In this document: one piece after another, positions 11,386-24,200 of the stretch
Layout of the letters: each line of letters starts with the position of its first letter
How positions within the stretch are numbered: the stretch's first letter is position 1
NCBI GenBank assembly: GCA_026120035.1
Contig: JALRME010000029.1
Coordinates: 310,001 to 374,000 of the forward strand
Direction: 5' to 3'
Length of the DNA stretch: 64,000 nucleotides
DNA from: Coleophoma eucalyptorum
Lineage: Eukaryota; Ascomycota; Leotiomycetes; Helotiales; Dermateaceae
Notes under the pieces: model-generated
Told to the model about the DNA's origin: nothing
The model's database searches: none
What the model saw: only the letters and a program-made list of their open reading frames with translations
Translations under genes and position numbers: made by a program

Positions 11386-13127
11386 ATGTCACATATATCG
11401 AAGCATCTCGGCAATACGGAGAGAATTATGCGAGTGTCTTCCCACGTTCTCTACGATGTGTGATGTGGTGGGACAACTGTTCATGGCATGACGTGGGGAG
11501 GTTGGAAATATAAGAGGTTTTTTATGGTATCAATCTTTCACGAGCATTATATGCGTTCTTAACATTCTTAATTCCTTTATGGAAGTCCCCTTGTAGAGAG
11601 GTTTGGAGCTAAGGTGGTGTGAGATAGCAATGATATGATTTTCGATTGGCTTTTGGCTTTTGGATATAATATTTGATCAGTGACTGAGTGACTAGACGAT
11701 AAAAAGCCGTTGCCAGATCTAACTCGATCATCGGCTTTTTGAACTCGTGAATATCCGTTCCGACGCAGGTTTCTTCGGCTGTATCTTGCGGCACAGTAGA
11801 AGTACTTAACAGCCCGGAAGCATCTACGGTAGATCTGCCCAGATACTTCGCCGCATACGCCGTCGGATCGGACCGAACAATATGCACGAACTTCCGCCTG
11901 GAGACTTGGTATCCAATTACAAGCTTTTAAAGGACGTTATAAGTAACTGGTGTTAGGTCATTGGTAGCAAATTTTGATCCTTGATTGCTACACAGTATTA
12001 AGGAGCTGCTTTTGCATCCCTTAATTTTCAAAAAGTAAATTTGGCTGCCTCGTACGACTGGCCTACAAGGTCGGTTACCACAGAGTGCTAGGTGAAGGAG
12101 ATTCGTATGTGCTAATCAGAGAGTTAAAGCTGGCAGGCTTCTATATTTTCTTATAGAAGAATTGCATGCTAGGGTAAATTTGTTGTGCCACAAAGGAATA
12201 ATCTACTTGTAATGGTCGAGGTATAAGATAAGATGGACTGACTACCTTTATATTTCCAACATCCTGGTATACGATACCTCAACCTCAGGGTTCGACGTAG
12301 ATCAACTTAGCCAATGTGTATAGTCTCTATCTAGCCAATTTGATGTTAGTGAACAAGAAAAACGAGTAATTGAGCAGGAATATTCGTTCTCTTTATGTCT
12401 ACAAGGAATATGGAAAAGCCGATAGATATCAAAAAAGAAATACCGTTCGCAACTGACTTGAAGTCTCTTTCTCTCACCTTCGATACATCGGAAGGATATT
12501 GCTGAGCTGGCTCACCTACGGTTAAATATATGGGGAGTAACAAGGGTGCTGGCCGCGTCGCGATAGCAGCGGTAACGTCTTCAATGTAACGATAATATGC
12601 CCCATTTTCGGTCTTAATACGCATTACTCTCGTACAACCCTTGTGCAAGATCCCGAGTACGGTCAAAGATGACATAGTAAAGAACGCCTTTGCCCCGCAT
12701 TGTCGCTAACAGTGCCTGATAGTGAAGGTTCAATTCAGATATCGTTTCTTTTATCGGAACCAAAGTAGGAAAAATCTCCCACCTTTCGGATTGCCGAGGA
12801 TCCTTTCCCTCCCTCTCTACCTCCGGATGCTACGTTACGGCACTTGCTCCGTATTGTACCTTACCTTTCGATAACTCTAATCCGCGTCTCTTCTAACCAA
12901 TGCCTTCCATGCTTTCTTTGTGATCCTCTGATTACGGTCAGTACCTGCATGAACCCAGCCATCTTCTATCTTTTTGTCGGTCAAATTGGTCACGGATAAT
13001 GGCCATACACGTGATGGGTCGAGTCCCGCTGTGCTTTCATATAATTTCCTTGTCCCAGCTGTAAATCCTTCCCCGCTGTTGACCTTTTGATCTTCTTCCG
13101 GTTTGCTCTCTAGTTGAAACCGCGATC
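11386..13127. other. Intergenic region with coding-like remnants on the minus strand
   Basis: No intact gene was found. Minus-strand pieces at 12346-12675 and about 11609-11920 read like protein but do not join convincingly; they are listed separately. The 3' part is the promoter of the glycosidase-like gene, with CT-rich sequence from about 12770. Confidence 0.5.
11609..12675 (-). pseudogene. Possible decayed or unrecognised gene
   Basis: An ATG-started minus-strand frame (12675 down to a plausible GTGAGC donor near 12510) encodes MSSLTVLGILHKGCTRV and about 40 further residues. A second open stretch at about 11920-11609 encodes a balanced, GC-richer segment including ELDLATAFYRLVTQSLI. The 600 bp between them contain stops in all frames I followed and I could not define a consistent splice. 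No family is recognised. It may be a relic, a gene with unusual introns, or chance. Confidence 0.2.
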
Positions 13128-15391
13128 ATGTTCAAGCTGTCTCTGATTGCCTCCGCACTTGCGGGAGTCGCTACTGCCATTAGCGACGAGCTCGCCGCTG
13201 AGTTTGGTTACCCAGCTGGTGTTGATGTTTGGTGAGTTTACTTGAACCCATATGTCTGTCTTCACTTGCTAACACAAACAGGTGTGGAAAGGCTTACAGA
13301 GCTTCGTGAGTCCCTCCCATTAACTTTCTGGTCTTTGCCCCTGACGGCATTCAGTAATGCATCATTTGAACCTGGCGGATGGCTTGAAACCCCAGTCTTG
13401 TCAACCACTCCACTTCTGGACTTATCAATCCAACCCCGGATGAATCTCTACCTGGACGGCGAGGATTATGCCTCCTTGATTGTAAATGCTCCGATATCAT
13501 ATATGAACGGAAAGGCATTCGTGAACTCTACATTCAACAAGCAAGATAATCTTACCAGCCCCTTCACCACACTCTTTGTGGATATTCAGACCAGTGAAAC
13601 CGGAGTCGATCTCGTATCCCACGCAAACGTCACCATCAACAGTACTGCTAATGAGTTCGTTTTCTCACTGGCTTCCTTCACGCCCAGACTGGAACCGTAT
13701 GAGATTGTTATCATTGGTGCTGCTGGTGATGGTGCCCAATTCTACACCGCGGCCACAGATTTGTATTATCTACCAAAAAGAACCGACGGTGGCAGTGTCA
13801 CAAAGGTTGATAATTTATATGGCGGTCTGCTTGTTCAAGACTACCTAACGAACTCGACCGAATGGACTTCAATTTTCCCGTACACGTACTATGTGTCTTG
13901 GGACGGATGGCTTGAGTTGAGCACTGATAGTAAGTCACAAGCTACATCTTAAAAATACATTGCTGAATTTCCGTAGACTTAAAGGTGTTCAAGGATCAAG
14001 GTACATATAAACCTTCTCTATGATGTGAATTTGAGTGATTAACTCATTTTTCAAGGATTTAATATCATCCATATCGTACCGAACGAAGCTCTTGCGAATG
14101 AGGCTTTCAACTTTACCGAGTTGAATTCATTCCTAGATATTATGGATGAGATGGAGCTGTGGTTGATGTTTGACATGAGTAAGTCTAATGATCCAGCTTT
14201 ATATTAACTACGCTGACACTTTGCCAGGATGGACATATACAGTAAGAATGACTTCTAATAAACTACCAGAAAGTGCTAATGAATACCAGAACACGAGCTG
14301 GGTCGAACAACAAGTACAAATGGTCAATGCCCGCAAGAGCATGCTCCTCTGGTACACTGGTGACGAGCCAGATGGACACGTCGGTAAGCCATCTCCAGCT
14401 CGCTTAGATCCGATAATTTACCAAAATCCAAATACTGACTTAGTGTCCCCAGATGCACTCAACGCCACCAAGATCACCTATGACCTTATTAAGTCCATTG
14501 ATCCATACCACCCAGTTTCCATATGCTTGAACTGCTTGAACTACTACTTCGAGGAGTACACGTCAGGAGCAGACATCATCATGTCAGATCCATACCCAAT
14601 CTCAGTCAACACTTCGTGGTCCACGCAGTATGACACAGCCTGTAATACTACTTACGGCTGCTGTGGTTGTGATGATTGTGATGGCACCTTTGAAGATGTG
14701 TCGAATCGTCTGGATTTGTATACTGAGTACCAAGAGGTGAGATCACGAGACCATATAGTTCGGTTCAAGTTACAACATATGCTAAATGCTACATCTAGAT
14801 CTTGGGCCTTGCGCAAAAGCCACAATGGGGAGTTCCTCAAGCCTTTGGAAATGAAACATTCTGGAGTTCGTGCACAGTTTTATTCCTCCCCTGCCTTCCC
14901 CTTCACAAAAGTAACCAGTATTGGACATAACTGACTTGCCACTCCTTACAGCCAGATACCCATCACCAGAAGAAGAAATCGTCATGAACATGCTCTTCAT
15001 CAACCACGGCGCAAAGGGCATTGCCATGTGGGACTACCCAACAACGCCTGGACTCGCCAATATCACTAGCATGCTGTCCAAAGTGCTCACAAAGCCTTCC
15101 ATCACCTCGTTCCTGCTCGGCAGCTTCGTGCAAGCCCTTCCCGTGGCGGGAGAAGACAAGATCGATGTTGCGTCCTGGACTGTGGGCTCGCAGATGTTGG
15201 TCAGTGTGGTTGGCAAGGATTACGTGCCGGCGCCTTCTGCGAATGTCACGATTGCTATGCCTGCGGGCGTGAAAGCGACGGGTGTGAGTGAGTTGCTTTG
15301 GGGCAAGGGGTGGACCGTTGCTGGGGGGATGCTTTATAAGACTGGGGTTGACGCCTTGGAGGTGGATATGTTCGTCCTTGATCTTGCGTGA
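13128..15391 (+). CDS. Secreted glycoside-hydrolase-like protein (TIM-barrel type, ten exons)
   Basis: A signal peptide (MFKLSLIASALAGVATA) precedes a short cysteine-containing N-terminus, a beta-rich region and a catalytic-barrel-like region. Ten exons (13128-13231, 13282-13305, 13355-13929, 13977-14000, 14056-14178, 14228-14241, 14290-14383, 14453-14736, 14799-14865, 14952-15391) join in frame to 582 aa; two exons are only 24 nt and one 14 nt. Visible barrel-type motifs are LWLMFDMRWTYT, LLWYTGDEPDGH (a likely Asp-Glu-Pro acid/base) and IIMSDPYPI. The closing part (ASWTVGSQMLVSVVG) resembles a C-terminal beta-sandwich. It matches what fungal annotations call a glycoside hydrolase catalytic-core protein; I cannot assign a CAZy family or substrate. 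Numerous N-glycosylation sequons support secretion. Confidence 0.75.
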
Positions 15392-15758
15392 ACGTTTGAC
15401 GATGGAGACTAGGTATTGGAAGAGTTGTTCATTCCTTGTTGAAACAGAATGACGAAGCAGAGGGCGGTTGGAGAATCTTTTATACTTCTTTGTAGATATT
15501 GTTGGTGGAACTTTTTTATTGCATAGAGTGATAGCAGCGATGAGTGGTATATTCCGAAAGCCTAAACGGTGGCACACAGAAACGAAAATAGCTACTAGTG
15601 CTATAGTATCTTACACTGCCTACAATGAACAAGAACAGCTTCATACAAGAACCCTCCCGCACGTTTTCAAGAACTATTATCTCCTCTACAAAGTCAAACA
15701 TGTTATACGATCTCTTCGCCACAAAAAAAATGACTTATAAATCATCTCACTCCTCTCA

Positions 15759-17758
15759 CTAGAACAAGAAGTAAAAGATCCGCTTCCACAGCGGATACGC
15801 TGCGATCTCCGCCTTTGTAGCATTAATGCGATCCCAATCAACCGGTCTTCGACCCGAATCGACATCGATTTGAGAGACGCGCAACCAACCGGCACGCTTC
15901 CATATGTAGCCGCCGATCCAGAAGAATATCACGACGGGGAGTGCGAGGTAGGCCTTGAAGAAATCCTCAGCTGTTCCTAGTTTTCCCTCATTGCCCAAAG
16001 GATAGAGTGCTGTGTAAAACTGAGAGCGGGTTAATTGTGGATTTTGTAAGGGAAAAGATCAGGAGTGCTTACTTGAGCCATGAGAACAAGGAATATCAGA
16101 GTAAGACCAGCCCAGGATCCCCAGACGCCGAACATGGCTTGGAAGGGGATTTCATCAACACTGTGTCCGTGATATTTCCACGCAGCTCGGAATCGGATAT
16201 GGGCCAAGCAGATGGAACCCCATGTAAAGAGGGCTGCAAGACCAGAAAGTGCCTGGAGCCAGTCGAAAACAACGGGGCCGCTTGCACTAAGATTGACATA
16301 TCCAAGACAGCCAAAGACCAAGATCGCAATTGTCGCAGGGAGAGGACGTCCGGCTTTGTCGATATAACCGAACATCTTAGGTGCGTAACCTTGTTCGGCC
16401 AAAGCACAAAGGGTACGGGACCCTCCGTAGACACCAGAGTTGCCAATAGATATGACGGAGATGCAGATCACAAAGTTGATGAAGTGGTCGTAGCCGTGGA
16501 GGCCAGCATCTCTAGCGGCAATAACGAAGGGAGATGCCGCGACATCGATGAGAGGGTTGGCACCAAGGAGTCGCTCATCAGTGGAGCTGACGAGGAGACC
16601 GACAAACATCAGACCCACAATATAGAAGCTGCAATAGTTAGCACAAGTTATTTGCGACTACCATCAGGGTACACACAGAGTAATACGCCAGAAAACCTGC
16701 TTAATAGCTCCAGGAAGTGATTTGGCTGGGTTCTCGGACTCGGCAGCTGCGAGACCAACAAGCTCAGTGCCACTGAAAGCAAAGGCAGCAGTAACAAAGA
16801 CAGAGCATACACCCTTGAAGCCATTTTTGAAAGCTCCAGGGTCGTACCAGAGCCTAGCACCCCAATATTCGCTGAACTTGCCATTCGATGGTCCACCACC
16901 ACAGACTGATAGAAGTTAGCATAGAATTGATTGGCCAAGGGAAGATAATACTGACCAAGGATTAAGCTGATGAACATAAAGGTGATGATCGCCGCCAATT
17001 TCAAAACACTTGACCAGAACTCTTCTTCGGCAAAGCCAATGACTCCGAAAAGATTGATGATAACGATGAAAACCAGGAAGACTGTGATCCATACTCCAAC
17101 ATTTATGTCAGCGTTCCAGTATCCAACAGTCAGGCCAGCAACGACGAGCTCGAGCGGGAGTACAATAGCCCATTGGAAAACATAATTCCATCCCATAGCA
17201 AATCCCCATGAAGGGTCAATGAAGCGAGTCGAGTAGGTGTAGAAGCCTCCAGATACAGGGTACATAACCGCAAGTTCACCGAGAGCATAAACTGCAGTGT
17301 TGTTAGAAAAGGCGCCTGTGATCTGGAATACAGATAAACATACCAACGTTGAAAATCATAATGCCCATAATTCCGAAATCAATCAGGAGTGTGGCGGGAC
17401 CCTAGTACCAGGTTAGTCGTTTAGCCATACGACAATTTATCTTCGCAGGACTAAGAATACATACACCTCTGTTGAGAGCACTTCCAGAACCGACGAAAAA
17501 ACCAGCCCCAATAGAACCGCCAATCGCAATCATCTGTAAATGGCGAGGCTTTAGGGTCTTATTCAACAGATCATCTGCGCCGGTATCTTGTCGACGTTTG
17601 AAAGACTCTGCGGTCACTCCATACCGAGTAGCAAAAGATAATTGTTCTTGCTCGTACGTGTGCACATTTGAGCCAGCGTTATCGTAGGTGGGCGCATCGT
17701 CGCTACCGGAACGAGAAGCAATGCCCTTCTCGTTTCCGATGTCTGGCTTGTTCTCCAT
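15759..17758 (-). CDS. General amino-acid permease (APC superfamily, YAT/GAP1-like)
   Basis: A plasma-membrane H+/amino-acid symporter. Six exons (17465-17758, 17344-17401, 16956-17291, 16677-16905, 16073-16628, 15759-16019) join to 577 aa, the usual size. A hydrophilic N-terminal tail ends in TLKPRHLQMIAIGGSIGAG, the signature before TM1. Other family hallmarks are SGSALNRGGPATLL, ALGELAVMYPVSGGF, AFAFSGTELVGLAAAE and NSGVYGGSRTL, followed by a cytosolic tail (KAEIAAYPLWKRIFYFLF). About twelve membrane segments are evident. Substrate range cannot be told from sequence. Downstream of a secreted protease and a glycosidase, a role in taking up released amino acids is plausible but inferred. Confidence 0.92.
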
Positions 17759-19759
17759 GACGGACAGCTCTGTTCACTGCGACAGACTATATGAGAGGCC
17801 CTGGAGGGCACGAAGGGGAATTAAAGAATTCGGGGCAAGAATTCGGAACGAACTGGGCCGTGGAAAAGAAAGGGCAGGGCTGGCTCTTATACATGCACTT
17901 AGTTATCTGGTTCAGTCAAATGCAAGTGTAAGTAAAGGCAGCTCTAATGTCTCCTACCAATCAACGGCACTACCTAAGCCAAGATGCGAAAAGATAACAG
18001 CTCCCTAAATTGTTCTAGAAATCTCACCGAAGAACAATGATCTGCCTTGAGGTGTGCGCCCTTATCAGGCCAAGTGTCTTGTGCTTGCAGTATATGGCGA
18101 TGGCCAGTGGAGCTCTGCCGTTGAGGCAGACTTGGCATATGTGATGGAAGGAAGAGTGGAGACTTCCCCGCCACTTTAACCTGTCCAAGCTTGCGGGTTG
18201 AGGCTACGTAAGGTTCCTTTGGTTGGATAAACGGTGTAGTCTTTAGGAGCTATTATAAATGGGTACATGGAGGTGCCGTCTCAAATCCGGGGTTATTAGT
18301 AAAGAAAACAATGCAAACCCAATATGACCGTCGACAAGCGAGCGAGCGGACTCTCAGACAGAAGGCACTTATAATCGTCTCCAATTCAGACAGGATATTG
18401 GAGTTGCAGCGTGATTACTCTGCCAGCCCCTCTTTCCTTTCAATTGCGTTCAGATTAGACGAAGGAACAGGTAGAATGATATTCCTTGCGCACGCGTCTT
18501 ACGATTATCTTGTGCCGCAAAAAGCAACCAGTAGAGTGCTGGGCTGAAGGGGGTTCTGCTGTGACCCAAGAAAATAGTAGTCTTGGATTTCTTGGACAAC
18601 TCTTGGGACTGACGGGCTTCCCGGGAGGCGAGTAAGAGGCTGTTCTTTACGCGCTGCCGACTTTGTAGATAACAGTAAGTCGAGCTGTGGAACTTTTCCT
18701 CAAACAGCTCAGCTGAACTTGTCATGGCCCAAAATGGCGCGCACATGCGATGGATGCTCCCAGTAGGAAGTATAAAAGCAGACAGTGAAACTCATTTCTA
18801 TGCCAAGACGTGCCGAGACTCAGGCCAAGTTGTGGATATCGGCTACGCAATCCCTTTGGCTGCAAGTGTCCATATCCACATGAATACGCATTATCCCTCA
18901 GGGATAAATCATTAAGAACGTTGGAGCAGATAAGAAGAACACTCGATTTCCCCTTCAATAATGCCCATGTTAATTCCCGACTACTAAAGCATATTTCGCT
19001 GCAGAATGTCGGGAGGGCTTGAGTCGCCTACTGCTGCAAGTCACCACCCGTAAAACATCATGTAAAGTGAGGGTCATCTGACACCAACGCAGCAAGCATG
19101 GTTATGTAATAACAACGCACGCAGGAGCGACAACGGTCGAACATGACTTGGCTATGTAACTACAACAGGAAGGTGTTGTATTACGACAAAACTCGCGAGT
19201 CTGCTTGGCTTTCGTGCTGTCTCTGATTCGGCGTTGTGATTAAGAAATGCTGGATGACTATTGGCAATGACATACGCCTACCACCTTGGGAGCGATGGCA
19301 GTGACTCTAAGGCTAGAAAATAGTGATACGAGCATGGCGAGACAAACACTATCATCTAACTCAGTTTCTGCCTGCTAATCCAAATGACTTGGTATTGGCA
19401 AAGGAATATGTCTCACGGGCCTGCATCAACCTTTTCGTCAGTCATCTCCGACCGTAGCGCTGCTCGACGAGGCAGCTGGTGGGAATAGGGTATGGTTCAG
19501 AGCCGCAGGAGAGCGTGAGTATATTTCAATCCTAGCTCCTCCTATCACGTCCTGGTTGAAGAGCTCCAAAGCATGGTTCTTACAGGTTGACAGAGACGGG
19601 AAAAACACACGAGAACCTAAGGAGCTGGATTATTTACGTCACGTGGACTTTGAAAAAGATCAGGAGACTTGCTTGTATTTCCAAGTTGGACCTCCTTCTG
19701 AAATCCATGCCCTTGTCCGTAATCAACAATCTTTGTATGAAGCCCTTATTTACAGATGA
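17759..19759. other. Intergenic region between permease and aldehyde dehydrogenase
   Basis: I found no gene in 2 kb. The region nearest 17759 is the permease promoter. Near 18832-18880 there are 8-bp inverted arms (GTGGATAT/ATATCCAC), and around 19100-19170 an imperfect direct repeat of TATGTAA-TACAAC character. Short open frames here show no family resemblance. Confidence 0.5.
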
Positions 19760-21283
19760 TCAATCCCTGAAAGTAATTGTTTTGGTCCTTACCCACTCCT
19801 CGATGCCGCTCGTACCCGAGAAACGTCCATAACCACTGGCTTTCATACCTAGATCGAATCATCAACGAATGGTTCCGGTTTGAAGGGAATGTAAGAACTT
19901 ACCACCATGAGGCAAGGCCACCTCATCATGCACAGTCATGCTGTTAATATGGCAAGCACCACTTTCAATCTGTTTTGCGAACCTCAAACCTCTGCCTAAA
20001 TCCCTGGTGAAGATCGCAGAAGTAAGTCCATATTCGGTATCGTTGGCAACAGCGAGGGCGTCCTCTTCAGTCTTGACAGTCATGATGCTAACGGTTGGCC
20101 CAAAGCTCTCTGTATAGTAGAGATCCATGTCTTTTGTGGTACCTTTAATAACAACTGGGCGCATTTTAGTGCCCACGTCCTCTTGAGCATCAACAGAGCC
20201 ATGAATGATTCGTGCACCCTTCGAAACTGCATCTGCAAGCAGTCGCTTGCATTTGTCAACACCAACCTTGTTTATCAGAACACCGGCGTCTTTCTCGGAT
20301 GGTGCAAAGGCAGCGACTGCCTTCTTATACTCCGCCTCAAAGGCATCAATTATGTTCTCATGCACGATGATCTTTTCTGTCGACATGCAGATTTGTCCGC
20401 TGTGTAAGAAGGCACCCCTGGCACACTCCTCGGCTGCCAACTTCAAATCGGCATCCTCCCATACGATGGCTGGTGCTTTACCGCCTAGTTCTAGGAGGAC
20501 GGGCTTGAGATTCCTGCCAGCGTGCTCGGCAATGATTTTGCCCACCATTGTACTACCAGTGAAATTGATTTTCTTAATTATAGGTGATTCAATCAAGTGT
20601 TTCGTCACAGCAGCAGCGGCTGATGGCTCATGCGCAATGAGATTCAGCACACCAGCGGGAAGACCAGCACGGTGAAAGCAAGTGGCAATGGCCCAGGAGC
20701 ATCGCGGCGACAGTTCGGGGGCCTTCAAAACACAAGCATTCCCAGCAGCCAGGGCGTAAGCAATGGAGCGAACACCGAGGATGTACGGGGCGTTCCAAGG
20801 CGCAATCGCCAAGATAACTCCGTACGGCTCCTTATAAACCAGCGCGCTCACGCCCACTTCACCTGTCTGTGGGATACTGCCTTGCACAGAAGAAATCTTG
20901 CCTGCCAAGTCAAGAATGATGTTTGAAGCCAGGTTCAGATTGAAATCTGCCCAGACAGGCGCTGCGCCTGTTTCTGCAATCATGTATTCCTTCAATTCGT
21001 CGCGCCGTGAATCCATGATTTGTGATGCCTTCAAAAAGATATCGCGCTTCTTGGTGGGCGGCAGCACTCGCCATGATGCGCAGGCTTTTGCGCATGACTG
21101 CAGCGCGGCATCCGCGTCAGCGATGCTGGCAGAGGCACCGTTGTGAATATGTGAGCCTGTTGCAGGAGCGTGAACGGCGAAGGATGAGCTCCATGGGTAC
21201 TCTTTGTTGTCAATGAGGAGGGGTACGGTATACAGCTTGGAGCCGTTGGCTTTGGTGTCATTGTTGTCTGCTGACGGAGACAT
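19760..21283 (-). CDS. NAD(P)-dependent aldehyde dehydrogenase (aromatic or salicylaldehyde-type)
   Basis: Oxidises an aldehyde to a carboxylic acid with NAD(P). Exon 1 (19903-21283) and exon 2 (19760-19848) are separated by a 54-nt intron; the product is 489 aa, the usual family length. The long open frame appears to end early after ALPHGG, but the spliced tail MKASGYGRFSGTSGIEEWV restores the conserved C-terminus. Motifs: APWNAPYILGVRS and KAPELSP (cofactor site), FTGSTMVG (Rossmann loop), LELGGKAP with general base Glu265, and GQICMS with catalytic Cys299, then ESFGPTVS. Overall pattern is nearest to fungal salicylaldehyde/vanillin-type dehydrogenases; the substrate is uncertain. It is cytosolic by absence of a targeting signal. 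No related catabolic gene lies directly beside it. Confidence 0.92.
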
Positions 21284-24200
21284 GTTGACAATTGATCGCT
21301 TTGCTCGAGGAGTAAGGATACAATGATGATAATAAGCTCAGTCGTAGTCGGAAATCCTCCAGTACAACAAAACAGAAAGCCTTCGAGCTTTAGGCTTTCA
21401 ATATGGCCGCGGTAGTGGGGAATAAAGAAGAAAATTTCCTTCCGTGCTGGAGCTTGCGATCGTCAACTTGACGAACAGCACAAAACAGCTAGAGTTCCAT
21501 CCTATGTACTCGAGTACATTACAACCAAGGCATAACTACTGATATTGACCAGAAGGAAGCACCTTGGCCAGCCAATCGACATCTCATGAATAGCCCGCAT
21601 CGGGTCGGGTAGTGTGGGGGAAAATGAGGATAATCTTGCAGCTCGCGAAGTTAAGGTAGTGACGGGCGAAAAAGGCGGGGTCACCAGGATTACTCGACCT
21701 AGTTACCACCACTTATACCGAATTGTACCGCACATCAAAGCGCCCGAAACAAACGGCTTAGGCCTTTTGAAGCCACGGCAATCGAGTACGGCCGGATAGC
21801 TCTTCCATTTCCTCGGCTGGACTGAAAAACTCGTAAATAGAGCCTTCGGACTTTTCTTTACTCCGTAACTGCTAATAACACTGGCCTATCTCCGACACCT
21901 CTGTGTCCACCCTTCCGCCCAAGAACGAAGTACTTAGATAGGAAACCTTCATGCAGGATCAGTGGGTAGCTTACGTAATGCAGACTGAGTAAAATCAACT
22001 AGTTCCACGGATTAAACTGTGTAAGGGTTTGTATGTTGCACAAGAAGATGAGGCAGCGAGTGTTGGTGCTTATGTATTGTTACTCATGAGTCTCTGGGAA
22101 ATATTTTCATAATCCAGTTCAAAACAAAATTTAAAGAAATCACAGTAGGAGATACAAGACTAAGCAAAGGTTCTGGGAGGGCTATAAATCCAGGTTCTGG
22201 CGCAACAATAGAAATCAACGCGCAATAGTCTAATCTAGAACTTTCCCATCTTCTACTCCGATGGGAATGTGCTCTCTTTGGAAGCGGGTAAGAATTTTAC
22301 CAATAGTTATGAGGGTCCTTCCTCGCCAAAGCACCTTATCTAATCGTTTCCCAGACGGCTTTAAGCGACGCAGCTAAGGTTTACTACTTCTCAATTATGA
22401 AAAGTATTATCCAGTAGAACATAATTCATATTACCTATCTAGATCCTGTAGTCATCACTAGGCGAAAATACTTGCTGTCCTTACATCAGATCTTCAGTTG
22501 GTCGATTAGATAACAATTCCTAAGATCTATGGGAGGATCGAAACCCCCTTCGACTCAAAGAATACTACCTACTTCTTTCATGGCTTGAAATCCAGTGCCT
22601 TCTCTTCCTACAGTACCTGATACGCACTGCTGTCATTAAAAGTAACATTTCCTTCATCTGACAAACTGAAGGCCGCCTTCTTTGATCCTTGTCCATTTCT
22701 ACCAAATCCCCAAGACAATCGCAAGAGACAACCGCAGCCAAAGCAGCATTACCAGATATGCAAACCCTAAATTATTCGATCAAAACCACAGGGGATCCTT
22801 TCATATTAAAACTATAAAGTATGATTCATAATAGTATTCCTACGGTGGAGATTTACATGATAATTCCAACTGGTAATGTGGTGTGATCATGACCGTATCT
22901 TAAGCGACGATTAGATGCAAAGCGATTAAATGTGGGGTTCCAGACATAGCACGACCCAGATAAACACAATTTTTATGCTACCGCGCATATCTGAGAAGGT
23001 ATTTTTGACATTAGAATCGGCATTGGAGCAAGAATACACTCTGTCGCAAATCCCTTAACTGACTCGCTGCGGTATTATCGCGCACCGTTCAAGGTGTTGC
23101 TTTCGATGGCACGAGGCAGATGCAGAGAAATACCGAGAAGGCGTCGGACGAGTGTGAAACTCCACTCGAGCTTCATCCTAGCTTAGATGGCATATGTGGT
23201 TGCTTAGCAAGCCAAGCCCTTGCAGTAACAGCCTCTACTGCCGTCATTGGTGGTTAGTGAGACAGATATCACAACACAGCTCCAGCAAAAACTAGTCTTC
23301 TGCTATAATTGGGACTTCTGGAGATTCTTATTCCCTTGCCACGGTATGGACCTCCCCTACTTACTTTTCCATCCCAGAAAATGGCATTGATCCCATGATC
23401 ACGCCAATTGCTCTAGTGCGATTGGACTGCTGGTGATTCACGAACCTGCGCAGTATTAAAACATTCAAGACGGCGCCATTAGCTCCCTGTTATGAAGCCA
23501 ACGGTCGCTAGCAGTCTGCCTAATCTGCCTGCAAGTCCGATCCATCGTGTCCTGTCCCTGATTGTCGTCACTTGTGTCGTGGTAACAATAATAAAAGCCG
23601 TTTGGGCACCGCACTCAACCTTACCTTACCTTATCTTCATTTGCCTTACCTTGCCTCAATAATAAAATAATTAGGGATCAAGATTTAATGGGCACCTCAA
23701 TGGATTTAAATTCCCTTGAATTAATAATGGAATACGTCATTGTATCCACTTGTCGACGCTGCACCACTGCATCGAGAATATTTCAGGGTCTTTTTTGTTC
23801 CGCCACATACCGTCATCGCTTCTGCCGTTTCGCATGTTATAGCGCCAGACCAGTTGGAGCGATCCAGACAGCCGGCCCAGGGTCAACTACGATTTGCTAG
23901 AGGCACTCATCTATGGTAGACGCAAATGCACTCAAGTCCTTGAAGTGGTACGTTATTATAAGGCTCTCTCCTATTATACCCGACTGGCTGGCTCGACTTA
24001 TATCGCTGCAAAACCGCTGGTATAGAAGCCGTAGATAGATTGGAACAGTATGGGAAAGCCTATATAGCTTCAATATGCATTTCACGGCAGATTATGGCAC
24101 AGGGACTATTTGATGGCTACTATCAGTGCTGAGAAGCTACTGGTACTAGATATCCATAACCTCTTTCCATATCCCCCCCCCCACCCCCAAATGCATTTTT

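Noticed and set aside
14963..15577. 204-codon minus-strand frame over the last exon of the glycosidase-like gene
   Set aside because: Shadow of a well-supported coding exon; His/Arg-rich composition is typical of antisense frames.
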